Shown piece by piece: positions 46,005 to 54,864 of a DNA stretch of 54,864 bases; position 1 is the stretch's first letter, and each line of letters starts with the position of its first letter. The notes under the pieces are model-generated. The model worked only from the letters and a program-made list of their open reading frames with translations. It was not told the origin of the DNA and did no database searches. Origin of the DNA: Halalkalibacter oceani (GTDB lineage: Bacteria; Bacillota; Bacilli; Bacillales; Bacillaceae_D). Location of the stretch: contig NZ_JAMBOS010000028.1 in the NCBI RefSeq assembly GCF_023715705.1, positions 1-54,864 on the forward strand. The letters are read 5' to 3'. The translations under genes and the position numbers were made by a program.

Positions 46005-48050
46005 ATGCAGCGAGCAATGATTGTTGGCGGAGGACAAGGAGGCGTGGCGCTCTTTCAAATGCTGATGAAGATGGAGCATATTCACGTCGTAGCTGTTGTT
46101 GACCGTGATCCTGACGCGCCCGGGCTGGTGCTGGCCCGAGAGCATCAGCTTGTGACCGCGGCGACGTGGCACGGATTACGCGGGGAGCGGTTTGATTTTA
46201 TTTTCGAAGTGACGGGCGATCCAGACGTTGCTGCTTCCCTACAGGCTGACTTTGCCGGTCGGACACTTATCGTTCCATCTGAACTGTCGCGTTTGTTTTT
46301 CTCGCTATTGAGGGAAAAGGATAGATTGATTCAGCAATTGAATCAGCAAACCTCCCTTCAAGAAACGATCCTAAATGCGACTCATGACGGAATGATCGCG
46401 ATTGACCGTAATGAACGGATTTTGATTTTTAATCAGGCCGCGGCAAAAATTGTCGGCTTCGACGCGGAGCAGGCGATCGGCAAGCCGGTCACTACCGTGC
46501 TTCCTTCAAGTGGCCTGCCGCGGGTGGTACAGACGATGGAGGTGGAATATAACCGGCGCCAGCAGCTGAGCAACGGCACGGTCATCGTGACGACCCGCGT
46601 TCCGTTATTTGAAGGCTCGCATTGTATCGGCGCCCTCGGCGTATTCAAGGATGTCACCGATCTTGTAGCAATGACGGATCAGGTGAGCAATTTGAAAGAA
46701 ATTCAGACGATGCTTGAAGCGATTATTCAGTCCTCGGATGATGCGATTTCGGTCGTCGATGAGAATGGGAACGGCTTAATGATTAATCCGGCATATACGC
46801 GTTTAACCGGACTTTTGCCGGAGGAAGTCATCGGTCATCCGGCGACTGCGGACATTTCTGAAGGGGAGAGCATGCATTTCCAGGTGCTAAAAACAGGCAA
46901 GCCGGTAAGAGGGGTGCCTTTAAAGGTTGGCCCGAAAAAAAGAGATGTAATCGTCAATGTCGCTCCGATCATCGTTGATCAAAAAACACGCGGGAGTGTC
47001 GGCGTCATTCATGATGTTTCCGAGCTGAATTCCTTGCATGTTCAGCTCGAAAAAGCGAAACGGCGTATCCGCTCGCTGGAAGCGAAATATTCCTTTGCCG
47101 ATATTGTCGGCACGTCCGCGGAAATGCAGCTGGCAATTGAGCAGGCAAAGCTGGCAGCAGCTACCCCCGTGACGATTTTGCTGCGCGGGGAGTCCGGCAC
47201 GGGCAAGGAGCTTTTTGCCCACGCGATACATAATCAGAGTCAGAGAAGAGGGCATTCTTTTGTCAGGGTCAACTGTGCGGCCTTATCGGAGCAGCTGCTT
47301 GAAAGTGAGCTGTTCGGCTATGAAGAAGGGGCGTTTTCAGGAGCAAAACGGGGCGGAAAGCGGGGATTGTTTGAAGAAGCCGATCAAGGCAGCATTTTTC
47401 TGGATGAACTCGGTGAGCTGTCTGCGGCGATGCAGGCCAAGCTGCTCCGCGTGCTGCAAGAACAGGAAATTGTGAGAGTCGGCGGGACGAAGCCGATCGC
47501 GATTGATGTCCGAGTGATCGCCGCGACAAATATGAATGTAGAAAAAGCGGTTGCCGAGCAGCGTTTTCGTGAAGACTTGTATTATCGCATTAATAAGATG
47601 CCAATCCATATTCCGCCTTTGCGGGAGCGGATGGAGGATCTGGAGCAGCTTGTCGCCCATTTGCTGACAAAGCTTAATCACGATTACGGCCGCTTTGTTC
47701 AATCCGTCTCGGATGAAGCGCTTGATGAATGGAAGGCGTATCATTGGCCGGGAAATGTTCGGGAGCTTGAGAATGTGCTTGGCAGAACGATGATTTATAT
47801 GGAACCATCGCGAAAAGTCATTGAGCGAAAGGATCTCCCGCCGCTCTATGAGAGACCGTTGGAAGCGGCAAGCCGGATGAACGTCAGCACGGACGGGATG
47901 AATCTTGAGGAGAAAATGGCACAGCATGAAAAGCAAATTCTTCTGCACTCGTTAAAGCAGTTTAATGGCAACCGGACAAAGACGGCGAAGGAGCTAGGGA
48001 TTTCGTTACGGACCTTATATTATAAGCTTCACAAATATGACCTTGCATAA
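46005..48050 (+). CDS. bkdR: Sigma-54-dependent activator BkdR
   Basis: A 681-residue enhancer-binding protein. The N-terminus has a Rossmann-like [15 protein letters not shown] segment. Two PAS domains follow (about 112-225 and 235-345), then an AAA+ domain with Walker A GESGTGKE (near 405) and Walker B FLDELGEL, and a C-terminal Fis-type helix-turn-helix ([20 protein letters not shown]). The sigma-54 contact loop reads GAFSGA instead of GAFTGA, a conservative change. It activates the bkd operon directly downstream, where a GG/GC sigma-54 promoter is visible. AGGAGGGGATT precedes the ATG. Confidence 0.94.
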   Translation: MQRAMIVGGGQGGVALFQMLMKMEHIHVVAVVDRDPDAPGLVLAREHQLVTAATWHGLRGERFDFIFEVTGDPDVAASLQADFAGRTLIVPSELSRLFFSLLREKDRLIQQLNQQTSLQETILNATHDGMIAIDRNERILIFNQAAAKIVGFDAEQAIGKPVTTVLPSSGLPRVVQTMEVEYNRRQQLSNGTVIVTTRVPLFEGSHCIGALGVFKDVTDLVAMTDQVSNLKEIQTMLEAIIQSSDDAISVVDENGNGLMINPAYTRLTGLLPEEVIGHPATADISEGESMHFQVLKTGKPVRGVPLKVGPKKRDVIVNVAPIIVDQKTRGSVGVIHDVSELNSLHVQLEKAKRRIRSLEAKYSFADIVGTSAEMQLAIEQAKLAAATPVTILLRGESGTGKELFAHAIHNQSQRRGHSFVRVNCAALSEQLLESELFGYEEGAFSGAKRGGKRGLFEEADQGSIFLDELGELSAAMQAKLLRVLQEQEIVRVGGTKPIAIDVRVIAATNMNVEKAVAEQRFREDLYYRINKMPIHIPPLRERMEDLEQLVAHLLTKLNHDYGRFVQSVSDEALDEWKAYHWPGNVRELENVLGRTMIYMEPSRKVIERKDLPPLYERPLEAASRMNVSTDGMNLEEKMAQHEKQILLHSLKQFNGNRTKTAKELGISLRTLYYKLHKYDLA

Positions 48051-48095
48051 ATTTGCATGCAATTAGTTGCGTGGTATGCATATTTTTGCAGTATG
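48045..48095 (+). promoter_or_regulatory. Candidate BkdR upstream activating sequence
   Basis: A cluster of TTGCA/TGCAA half-sites: TTGCAT at 48043-48048, the palindrome TTGCATGCAA (48053-48062), TATGCATA (48075-48082) and TTTGCA. It lies 60-110 bp upstream of the sigma-54 promoter and partly over the end of bkdR, the usual place for an enhancer. No experimental site is known to me for this organism. Confidence 0.5.
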
Positions 48096-48155
48096 GATAA
48101 CGGAGATAAAGACGGTAAATGTGAAGAAATGGCAATTTCTCTAGCGGATATTGGA

Positions 48156-48171
48156 TTGGCATAGAACTTGC
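48156..48171 (+). promoter_or_regulatory. Sigma-54 (SigL) promoter of the bkd operon
   Basis: TTGGCATAGAACTTGC: the invariant GG (48158-48159) and GC (48170-48171) are ten bases apart, as required for sigma-54. It lies 51 bp before bcd and downstream of the sigma-54 activator gene bkdR. Confidence 0.88.
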
Positions 48172-48221
48172 GTGAATAGTAGCAACTAAGGTTCTTCACG
48201 GAGAACTAAGGAGGAAAGAGC

Positions 48222-49319
48222 ATGAAGCTATTCTCTTATATGGAAAAATATGATTATGAGCAAGTTATCATTTGTCAGGACCAATTATCCGGATTGAAAG
48301 CAATCATTGCGATACATGATACGACGCTCGGCCCGGCGCTCGGTGGAACGCGGATGTGGAACTATCAGAGCGAGGAGGAGGCCTTGGAAGATGCGTTGCG
48401 CCTGGCGAAAGGAATGACGTATAAAAACGCCGCCGCCGGGTTGAATCTCGGCGGGGGGAAGACGGTCATCATCGGCGACCCGCGAACAGATAAGAACGAA
48501 GAAATGTTTCGCGCTTTTGGTCGCTATATCGAGGGGCTGAATGGCCGCTACATTACGGCCGAGGACGTCGGCACAACCGTTGAGGATATGGATACGATTC
48601 ATGAGGAGACAGACTATGTGACCGGCATCTCACCGGCATTCGGAGCTTCAGGAAATCCCTCCCCCGTCACGGCGTATGGCGTGTATGTCGGGATAAAGGC
48701 AGCGGCGAAGGAAGCGTTTGGCTCTGATCAGCTGCACGGTAAAACAGTCGCTGTCCAAGGAGTTGGAAATGTTGCCTATCATTTGTGCAGGCATCTTCAT
48801 GAAGAGGGGGCGCAGCTGATCGTCACCGATCTTAATCGTGAAGCGGTCCAGCGGGCGGTCAGCGAATTTGGCGCACGGGCTGTGGACATTGATGAGATCT
48901 ACGGGGTGGACTGTGACATTTTTGCCCCGTGTGCCCTTGGCGCAGTGATCAATGATCAGACGATTCCGCAGCTAAAGGCAAAGGTCATTGCTGGTGCCGC
49001 CAATAATCAGCTTAAAGAAGACCGGCACGGGAATGTTGTTCAGGAAATGGGTATTTTATATGTGCCCGATTATGTCATAAATGCTGGCGGGGTTATTAAT
49101 GTCGCTGATGAACTGAACGGCTATAACCGTGACCGCGCTTTAAAAAAAGTTGAAGGTATTTACCAAAATGTTGCGAAGGTATTTGAGATTTCAAACCGCG
49201 ATGCAATTCCAACGTATCAGGCGGCCGACCGGATGGCTGAAGAGCGAATCGCCCGGCTGAGACGGTCGCGCAGACAATTTTTGCAGAGGGAGCGCCATAT
49301 TTTATCAAGACGTGATTAG
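48222..49319 (+). CDS. bcd: Leucine dehydrogenase
   Basis: A 365-residue NAD-dependent amino acid dehydrogenase that deaminates leucine, valine and isoleucine to their keto acids. Lys68 and Lys80 in the catalytic region ([18 protein letters not shown]) match the family. The NAD fold shows [11 protein letters not shown]. First gene of the operon, 51 bases after a sigma-54 promoter. In B. subtilis ptb precedes and buk follows bcd; neither is present here. Confidence 0.95.
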   Translation: MKLFSYMEKYDYEQVIICQDQLSGLKAIIAIHDTTLGPALGGTRMWNYQSEEEALEDALRLAKGMTYKNAAAGLNLGGGKTVIIGDPRTDKNEEMFRAFGRYIEGLNGRYITAEDVGTTVEDMDTIHEETDYVTGISPAFGASGNPSPVTAYGVYVGIKAAAKEAFGSDQLHGKTVAVQGVGNVAYHLCRHLHEEGAQLIVTDLNREAVQRAVSEFGARAVDIDEIYGVDCDIFAPCALGAVINDQTIPQLKAKVIAGAANNQLKEDRHGNVVQEMGILYVPDYVINAGGVINVADELNGYNRDRALKKVEGIYQNVAKVFEISNRDAIPTYQAADRMAEERIARLRRSRRQFLQRERHILSRRD

Positions 49320-49337
49320 GAGCAGGAGGGGAAGCAA

Positions 49338-50759
49338 GTGGCTGAAGAATATGATCTTGTCGTGTTAGGAGCAGGTACGGGAGGCTATGTGGCGGCGATC
49401 AGAGCGGCGCAGTACGGCTTGAAAGTCGCTGTTGTCGAAAAAGAAAAGCTGGGTGGCACATGCCTTCATAAAGGCTGTATTCCAAGCAAAGCGCTGCTAA
49501 GAAGCGCAGAAGTGCTTACTACCGCTAAAAGAGCGGATGAGTTTGGCGTAGAAACAGGTGAAGTGACATTTAACTTTGCGAAGGTCCAGAAGCGCAAGGA
49601 GCAAATTGTCGATCAGCTTTACCGTGGCGTCCAGCATTTGATGAAAAAAGGGAAGATTGCCGTCTATGAAGGAAAAGGCCGGATTCTCGGTCCTTCGATC
49701 TTCTCGCCGACCCCGGGGACAATTTCAGTCGAACGGAGCGACGGACAGGAAAATACGATGCTTATTCCGAAAAACGTGATCATTGCGACCGGCTCCGCTC
49801 CAAAAACATTACCCGGACTCGAACCGGACGGAAAATATGTCCTCACTTCAGATGAAGCGCTCGCGTTGACGGAGCTGCCTTCCTCGATCATCATTGTCGG
49901 TGGCGGAGTGATTGGAATCGAGTGGGCCTCACTTTTGCATGATTTCGGAGTCGAGGTGACAGTCGTCGAATTTGCCGCCAAAATCCTGCCGACCGAGGAC
50001 GCTGATATTGCTAACGAAGCGGCGAGACTGCTGCAAAAAAAGGGGATTAAGCTTTACACAAACGCGAAGATCATGCCGGAAACCTTGAAAAAAGACGCAG
50101 GCGTTCAAATAAAGGCAGATCATCAGGGCAAGGAGCTAAGTTTGACAGCCGATCAGCTGCTTGTCTCAATCGGGCGAGCGGCAAATGTGAAAGATATCGG
50201 ACTCGAGAACACTGAAATCGCCGTGGAAGATGGGGTGATTGCCGTCAATGAATGGTATCAAACGAAAGAGTCACATATTTATGCGATTGGTGATGTTATT
50301 GGCGGCTTGCAGCTCGCCCATGTTGCCTCGCATGAAGGCATCATCGCCGTCGATCATCTGGCGGGAAAGCAGCCGGCGCCACTGAACTATCAGACCGTTG
50401 CCAAATGTATTTACAGTCAGCCTGAAATGGCGAGTGTCGGCTTCACAGAAGCCGAAGCGGTGCGGCAAGGCTTCTCGGTCAAAACAGCATCGTTTCCGTT
50501 TAAAGCGATTGGAAAAGCGCTCGTCTACGGCGAAACAGACGGCTTTGCGAAAATGATCGTCGATGCGTCTAATGACGATGTGCTGGGGATTCATATGATT
50601 GGCCCTCATGTCACTGACATGATTTCGGAGGCGGCATTGGCGAAGGTCGTCGATGCGTCTCATCTTGAAATCGCCGATACGATTCATCCTCATCCGACGC
50701 TTTCTGAAATTATAGGCGAAGCGGCGCTCGCTGTTGAAGGAAAGGCGATTCATTTATAA
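49338..50759 (+). CDS. lpdV: Branched-chain keto acid dehydrogenase E3 (dihydrolipoyl dehydrogenase)
   Basis: A 473-residue flavoprotein that reoxidises the lipoyl group of the E2 subunit. FAD site LGAGTGGYVAAIRAAQYG at the N-terminus, redox disulfide GGTCLHKGCIPSK (about 38-50), NAD site VGGGVIGIEWASLLHDFG, and the C-terminal catalytic HPHPTLSE. GTG start at 49338 after GGAGGGGAAG. Immediately follows bcd, with 18 bases between. Confidence 0.95.
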   Translation: MAEEYDLVVLGAGTGGYVAAIRAAQYGLKVAVVEKEKLGGTCLHKGCIPSKALLRSAEVLTTAKRADEFGVETGEVTFNFAKVQKRKEQIVDQLYRGVQHLMKKGKIAVYEGKGRILGPSIFSPTPGTISVERSDGQENTMLIPKNVIIATGSAPKTLPGLEPDGKYVLTSDEALALTELPSSIIIVGGGVIGIEWASLLHDFGVEVTVVEFAAKILPTEDADIANEAARLLQKKGIKLYTNAKIMPETLKKDAGVQIKADHQGKELSLTADQLLVSIGRAANVKDIGLENTEIAVEDGVIAVNEWYQTKESHIYAIGDVIGGLQLAHVASHEGIIAVDHLAGKQPAPLNYQTVAKCIYSQPEMASVGFTEAEAVRQGFSVKTASFPFKAIGKALVYGETDGFAKMIVDASNDDVLGIHMIGPHVTDMISEAALAKVVDASHLEIADTIHPHPTLSEIIGEAALAVEGKAIHL

Positions 50760-50806
50760 CGTGGAAAAGCAGTTCAAGGATAAGCAAGAAAAAGGAGGAC
50801 GCAAGC

Positions 50807-51799
50807 ATGACTGATAATCGCCATAAAGCTTTAGGACTTAGCGATGATAAGGTACTGGAAATGTTTGAAACAATGCTGCTGGCACGCCGCATTGATGAGC
50901 GGATGTGGCTCTTAAACCGCGCCGGCAAGATTCCTTTCGTTATTTCATGTCAAGGACAGGAAGCGGCCCAGGTCGGAGCCGCCTTTGCGCTCAATCGCGA
51001 GAAGGATTATATTTTGCCGTATTACCGTGATATCGGCGTCGTATTGACATTCGGTATGACGGCCCGTGATTTAATGCTGTCAGGCTTTGCTAAAGCGGAG
51101 GACCCGAATTCGGGCGGAAGGCAAATGCCAGGGCATTTTGGCCAAAGAAAAAACCGGATTGTAACAGGCTCCTCACCGGTGACGACGCAAGTCCCTCACG
51201 CGGTTGGCATCGCGCTTGCCGGAAAAATGAAAGGCGAGGATTTTATCACTTTCACCACCTTTGGGGAAGGCTCATCCAATCAGGGAGATTTTCATGAAGG
51301 AGCGAACTTTGCCGGTGTTCACAAGCTGCCTGTGATCTTTATGTGTGAAAATAATAAATATGCGATCTCCGTGCCGATTGAAAAGCAGCTTGCCTGCAAA
51401 CAGGTATCGGACCGTGCGATTGGCTACGGGATGCCTGGTTTCACAGTCGACGGGAATGATCCATTAGCAGTCTATGAAGCTGTCAAAGCGGCAGCTGACC
51501 GGGCAAGAAATGGTGAAGGACCGACATTGATCGAGACCGTTTCCTATCGGTTGACGCCTCATTCCAGCGATGATGACGACCGCGCCTACCGTACACGGGA
51601 GGAAGTCGAAGAAGCGAAGAAGCTTGATTCCATTTTTACCTTTGCGACTTATTTGCGCGAGGTCGGCCTGCTGACAGATGAACTGATGAACGACATGGAG
51701 GCGCGGATGATTAAGGTGATTGATGAGGCGACAGAGTATGCCGAACAGGCGCCGTATGCTGATCCGGAGGATGCGCTGCGCTATGTCTATGCAGATTAG
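50807..51799 (+). CDS. bkdAA: Branched-chain keto acid dehydrogenase E1 alpha
   Basis: A 330-residue thiamine-diphosphate subunit that decarboxylates branched keto acids with BkdAB. The cofactor motif starts GEGSSNQGDFHEGANFAGV and ends in CENNKYAIS (near residue 180). The regulatory-type loop YRLTPHSSDDDDRAY is present. AAGGAGGACGC precedes the ATG. Confidence 0.95.
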   Translation: MTDNRHKALGLSDDKVLEMFETMLLARRIDERMWLLNRAGKIPFVISCQGQEAAQVGAAFALNREKDYILPYYRDIGVVLTFGMTARDLMLSGFAKAEDPNSGGRQMPGHFGQRKNRIVTGSSPVTTQVPHAVGIALAGKMKGEDFITFTTFGEGSSNQGDFHEGANFAGVHKLPVIFMCENNKYAISVPIEKQLACKQVSDRAIGYGMPGFTVDGNDPLAVYEAVKAAADRARNGEGPTLIETVSYRLTPHSSDDDDRAYRTREEVEEAKKLDSIFTFATYLREVGLLTDELMNDMEARMIKVIDEATEYAEQAPYADPEDALRYVYAD

Positions 51800-51817
51800 G
51801 AAGGGGGAAACGAGGCA

Positions 51818-52801
51818 ATGCCAGTAATTTCATATATCGAAGCAGTGACGCAAGCTCTCCGCGAGGAGATGGAACGCGATCAGGATGTATTCATTTTAGG
51901 GGAGGATGTCGGTGCACGCGGCGGTGTTTTCCGGGCAACGAATGGCTTATACGAACAGTTTGGCGAAGAGCGGGTAATTGATACGCCGCTTGCCGAATCA
52001 GCGATCGCCGGCGTCGGGGTCGGCGCGGCGATGTACGGGATGCGTCCGGTTGCCGAAATGCAATTTGCCGATTTTATTATGCCGGCGGTGAATCAGATTA
52101 TTTCAGAAGCGGCTAAAATCCGTTACCGCTCCAATAATGATTGGCAATGTCCAATCACGATCCGCGCTCCATATGGAGGCGGTGTCCATGGCGCCCTCTA
52201 TCATTCGCAATCAGTCGAAGCGATTTTTGCCAATGTACCGGGTTTGAAAATTGTCATGCCGTCGACTCCTTATGACGTGAAAGGACTGCTGAAGGCGGCG
52301 ATTCGCTCTGATGATCCGGTTCTGTTTTTTGAGCATAAACGGGCTTACCGCCTGATTAAAGGCGAAGTTCCGTCTGAGGAATACACGCTGCCGATTGGAA
52401 AAGCCGATGTAAAGCGGGAAGGGGACGATATTACCGTCATTACGTACGGCCTGGCGGTTCACTTTGCCCTGCAGGCGGCGGAACGGCTTGAAAAAGACGG
52501 GATTCAGGCCCATATTCTTGATTTGCGCACCGTCTACCCGCTTGATCAGGAAGCGATTATTGAGGCGGCGCGCAAGACCGGGAAAGTACTGCTTGTGACA
52601 GAGGCTAATAAAGAAGGCAGCATCATGAGCGAGGTGGCCGCGGTCATTGCCGAGCATTGTTTGTTCGAGCTTGATGCGCCGATTCAGCGATTAGCAGGCC
52701 CGGATATTCCGGCGATGCCATATGCTCCGACAATGGAGAAATTTTTCATGATTAATCCGGACAAAGTAGAAAAAGCAATGCGTGAACTGGCTGAATTTTA
52801 G
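51818..52801 (+). CDS. bkdAB: Branched-chain keto acid dehydrogenase E1 beta
   Basis: A 327-residue transketolase-type beta subunit that pairs with BkdAA. Typical segments: FILGEDVGARGGVFRAT near residue 25, DTPLAESAIAGVGVGAA near 58, and MQFADFIMPAVNQI near 87. Its product acyl groups pass to the BkdB lipoyl arm. AAGGGGGAAA precedes the ATG. Confidence 0.95.
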   Translation: MPVISYIEAVTQALREEMERDQDVFILGEDVGARGGVFRATNGLYEQFGEERVIDTPLAESAIAGVGVGAAMYGMRPVAEMQFADFIMPAVNQIISEAAKIRYRSNNDWQCPITIRAPYGGGVHGALYHSQSVEAIFANVPGLKIVMPSTPYDVKGLLKAAIRSDDPVLFFEHKRAYRLIKGEVPSEEYTLPIGKADVKREGDDITVITYGLAVHFALQAAERLEKDGIQAHILDLRTVYPLDQEAIIEAARKTGKVLLVTEANKEGSIMSEVAAVIAEHCLFELDAPIQRLAGPDIPAMPYAPTMEKFFMINPDKVEKAMRELAEF

Positions 52802-52817
52802 AAATGAGGTGAGAGAC

Positions 52818-54086
52818 GTGGCAACTGAAATGAAAATGCCTCAGCTTGGGGAAAGTGTAACGGAAGGGACGATCAGCAAGTGGCTGGTTAGCCCGGGAGA
52901 CCATGTGAACAAGTATGATCCCATTGCTGAAGTGATGACCGATAAAGTCAATGCTGAAGTACCTTCCTCCTACGCAGGGGTCATTAAAGAACTGCTTGTT
53001 CAGGAGGATGAAACGGTGGAGGTTGGCGTCGTCATCTGCACAATTGACGTCGAAGGCACAGAGCCAAAGGCCGAACAGCAAAGCGCTGACATCTCGCAGC
53101 CCGAGACGAAAAAAACGGAAAGCGAGCCGGCTGCGCCATCGCAGAAGGAGCACCGTTATTCACCTGCTGTGTTAAAAATGTCGCAGGAGCACGGAATTGA
53201 TCTGAGTCAAGTAACAGGCTCCGGTAAAGGTGGCCGGATTACCCGGAAAGATATCCAGAAGCTGATTGATGAAGGGACGATCCCGGCGCCGGCGGCGAAG
53301 GCGGAAGCTGCGCTTCAGGCAGAGACTGATTCTGCACCGAAGCAGCGGATGACGGAGCCGGCCCGCAGTGTCGAAGGTGATCTTGAGATCCCGATTTCCG
53401 GAGTGCGCCGGGCGATCGCGGCCAACATGGTGAAAAGCAAGCGGGAGATGCCACACGCCTGGATGACGGTCGAAGTCGATGTGACAGATCTAGTCCGTTA
53501 TCGTGACCAGCACAAAGCGGCATTCAAAGAAAAGGAAGGGCATAACCTGACCTTTCTCCCGTTCTTTATTAAAGCAGCAGTGGAAGCTTTGAAGGAATAT
53601 CCACAGCTGAATGCGATGTGGGCTGAGGATAAAATTATTCAGAAAAAGGATATCAATATTTCTTTGGCCGTGGCGACGGAGGATGCGTTATTTGTGCCGG
53701 TAATTAAGCATGCTGATGAAAAGTCGATTAAAGGCCTGGCGCGTGAGGTGAATCAGCTGGCCGCAAAGGTCCGTTCCGGCAAGCTGGCGCAGAGCGATAT
53801 GCAGGGTGGTACATTTACAATTAATAACACCGGCTCATTCGGTTCGATTTTATCTACGCCGATCATTAACCATCCGCAAGCCGCGATTTTATCCGTTGAA
53901 TCGATCGTTAAACGCCCTGTCGTGATCGAAACAGATAGTGGAGATATGATCGCGATCAGAAGCATGGTTAATCTCTGCCTGTCCCTTGATCACCGGATCC
54001 TTGACGGCTTAGTATGCGGCAGATTTCTGGCAAGTGTGAAGCAAAGACTTGAGCAGATGAATAGCGCGACACTCTCGCTTTATTAA
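52818..54086 (+). CDS. bkdB: Branched-chain keto acid dehydrogenase E2 (lipoamide acyltransferase)
   Basis: A 422-residue E2 core. The lipoyl domain has Lys43 in MTDKVNAEV; the E3/E1-binding domain is at about 110-150 (SPAVLKMSQEHGIDL then GSGKGGRITRKDI); the acyltransferase domain ends with the catalytic DHRILDG. It makes branched acyl-CoA, primers for the iso and anteiso fatty acids of Bacillus membranes. The start is GTG 52818 after GAGGTGAGAG; a longer open frame overlapping bkdAB is rejected. Confidence 0.95.
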   Translation: MATEMKMPQLGESVTEGTISKWLVSPGDHVNKYDPIAEVMTDKVNAEVPSSYAGVIKELLVQEDETVEVGVVICTIDVEGTEPKAEQQSADISQPETKKTESEPAAPSQKEHRYSPAVLKMSQEHGIDLSQVTGSGKGGRITRKDIQKLIDEGTIPAPAAKAEAALQAETDSAPKQRMTEPARSVEGDLEIPISGVRRAIAANMVKSKREMPHAWMTVEVDVTDLVRYRDQHKAAFKEKEGHNLTFLPFFIKAAVEALKEYPQLNAMWAEDKIIQKKDINISLAVATEDALFVPVIKHADEKSIKGLAREVNQLAAKVRSGKLAQSDMQGGTFTINNTGSFGSILSTPIINHPQAAILSVESIVKRPVVIETDSGDMIAIRSMVNLCLSLDHRILDGLVCGRFLASVKQRLEQMNSATLSLY

Positions 54087-54176
54087 CGGCGATGCGGACG
54101 GGAACGCCTAGAATAGATGCATGTTTTGCACAATGATGGTTATTCTACTACTAAAAGGTGGAAGGAATGATCATCT

Positions 54177-54638
54177 GTGAAACATTTTTGGAGGCTGTTT
54201 CTCGTGCTGCAAATAGTCGGCATCACCGCAGCACTGACCGTTGTAAGCTTGTCCGGTTTCGTTCAGGCTGAGGCGGAGAAAGCACAGAATGAAGAAGAGA
54301 GACCGTGGCCATGTGCGGAAGGAATCAATGATCATATCGATTATTATTATGAGCTGCTTGCTGAAAAAAATCGGCCGCATGAGGTGGAGCGCTGGCAGAA
54401 TATCAAAAAAGAGCGCGATCTTTTGCTGAAAGCGATCAATGAAGCGCAAAAGCGGGAGCTCCTCGCCGAATCAAAGCAAAAAGAATGGGCGGCTCAACAT
54501 GAGAAGCTGCAGAAGTCGTTTCTTGAAGCGGTGAAGAAACGGGATGAAGAACAAATCAGTCAATTGCTGACCGAACTTTTTGCGCAATATGAGCTGAGAA
54601 ACAAGCTGTTAAAGCAAAAGCTAATTGAAAGCGAATAG
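54177..54638 (+). CDS. Uncharacterised exported coiled-coil protein
   Basis: A 153-residue protein with an N-terminal signal-like segment (about 6-30, ending SGFVQAEAE) and then a highly charged, almost wholly helical body with heptad-like spacing. One Cys lies in RPWPCAEGINDHIDYYY. I recognise no family. GTG start at 54177; GTGGAAGGAA upstream is somewhat far (about 9 bases). It lies between bkdB and a strong terminator. Could act in the cell wall or as a small periplasmic-like chaperone, but that is guesswork. Confidence 0.65.
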   Translation: MKHFWRLFLVLQIVGITAALTVVSLSGFVQAEAEKAQNEEERPWPCAEGINDHIDYYYELLAEKNRPHEVERWQNIKKERDLLLKAINEAQKRELLAESKQKEWAAQHEKLQKSFLEAVKKRDEEQISQLLTELFAQYELRNKLLKQKLIESE

Positions 54639-54689
54639 CAGCTAGAAGAAAAAATGGACATGCTCGGCGGGTTTGGCCGATTACTGCGG

Positions 54690-54735
54690 AAGATGCCTCA
54701 AAAAGGTGATAAAGCCTTTTTGAGGCATCTTCTTT
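54690..54735 (+). terminator. Terminator after the exported coiled-coil gene
   Basis: Perfect 17-bp arms, AAGATGCCTCAAAAAGG (54690-54706) and its complement ending at 54731, with TTTTG following. Confidence 0.85.
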
Positions 54736-54749
54736 TGTTGTAAAAAGAA

Positions 54750-54864
54750 AACCCTAGGCTAGGCCTAGGGTTCCGGAAAGCTTCCAGCGAGGTATGAAAA
54801 AAACTCCTTCGTGATGCTACGATATATGTGGTTCGCCAACCAATATATCAAGCAAATGGAGGAG
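54750..54864 (+). promoter_or_regulatory. Structured 5' leader of the next gene
   Basis: A perfect 10-bp hairpin (AACCCTAGGC, loop TAG, GCCTAGGGTT, 54750-54772) is followed by a second stem of 12 bp with one bulged G (54821-54833 with 54838-54849, loop CGCC). The window ends in GGAGGAG, the ribosome-binding site of a gene beyond the edge. The second stem sits about five bases before that site. In related bacilli a methylmalonyl-CoA mutase often follows bkd, but the gene itself is not visible. Confidence 0.5.

Noticed and set aside
54757-54800. Resemblance to the guanidine-I (ykkC) riboswitch from CTAGGGTTCCG
   Set aside because: Only this opening box matches. The later conserved parts (the GGTCCGAGAG box and the ACGG and AAAGCCCGGGAG elements) are not seen before the window ends.

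Overview
The window looks like chromosomal DNA of a spore-forming Bacillaceae (Bacillota). It holds a complete spoIIIAA-AH operon, spoIVB and spo0A, strong GGAGG ribosome-binding sites, frequent GTG/TTG starts and many Rho-independent terminators. Gene order follows the Bacillus subtilis block yqgX-yqgW, yqhH/yqhG, gcvT-gcvPA-gcvPB, yqhL, lipM, mntR, yqhO-yqhP-yqhR, aroQ, yqhT, efp, yqhV, spoIIIA, accBC, yqhY, nusB-folD-xseA-xseB-ispA-dxs-tlyA-ahrC-recN-spoIVB-spo0A, yqzF and bkdR-bcd-lpdV-bkdAA-bkdAB-bkdB. An OLE RNA plus oapA between ispA and dxs, and a B12-dependent ribonucleotide reductase, point to an alkaliphilic, halophilic or otherwise extremophilic relative of Bacillus (Alkalihalobacillus) halodurans. 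The species cannot be fixed from the sequence alone.

Layout. 1-4140: a candidate C-rich small RNA, yqgX, yqgW, a structured repeat, and the yqhH-yqhG pair on the minus strand. 4340-8603: tandem glycine riboswitch and the glycine cleavage genes. 8675-19389: lipoate, manganese-regulator, shikimate and EF-P genes, with a D-amino-acid transaminase and nrdJ inserted between lipM and mntR relative to B. subtilis. 19810-25388: yqhV and the SpoIIIA channel operon. 25553-28468: an orphan gene, accBC and yqhY. 28714-36507: nusB through tlyA, including OLE RNA and oapA. 36792-41413: ahrC, recN, spoIVB, spo0A. 41500-45416: an accessory patch with a broken ISL3-type transposase fused to a cyclase-gene remnant, then a steA-like/glycosyltransferase cluster. 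45510-54086: yqzF and a sigma-54-controlled branched-chain keto acid dehydrogenase operon that lacks ptb and buk. 54087-54864: an exported coiled-coil protein and the 5' leader of the next gene.

The genes form several working units: glycine sensing and breakdown; octanoylation by LipM feeding lipoyl enzymes such as the bkd E2 and GcvH; the mother-cell-to-forespore channel together with SpoIVB signalling and Spo0A; isoprenoid precursor supply (IspA, Dxs) around the membrane OLE RNP; and leucine/valine/isoleucine catabolism.

The most novel signal is a family of short, highly structured, mobile intergenic elements. Three copies of type A (near 1485, 10094 and 19419) and one copy of type B lie in the window. 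The type B copy sits inside a type A copy, flanked by an 8-bp target duplication. A and B differ in sequence but keep the same three-helix fold with compensatory changes and an invariant TGGGTTY cap.
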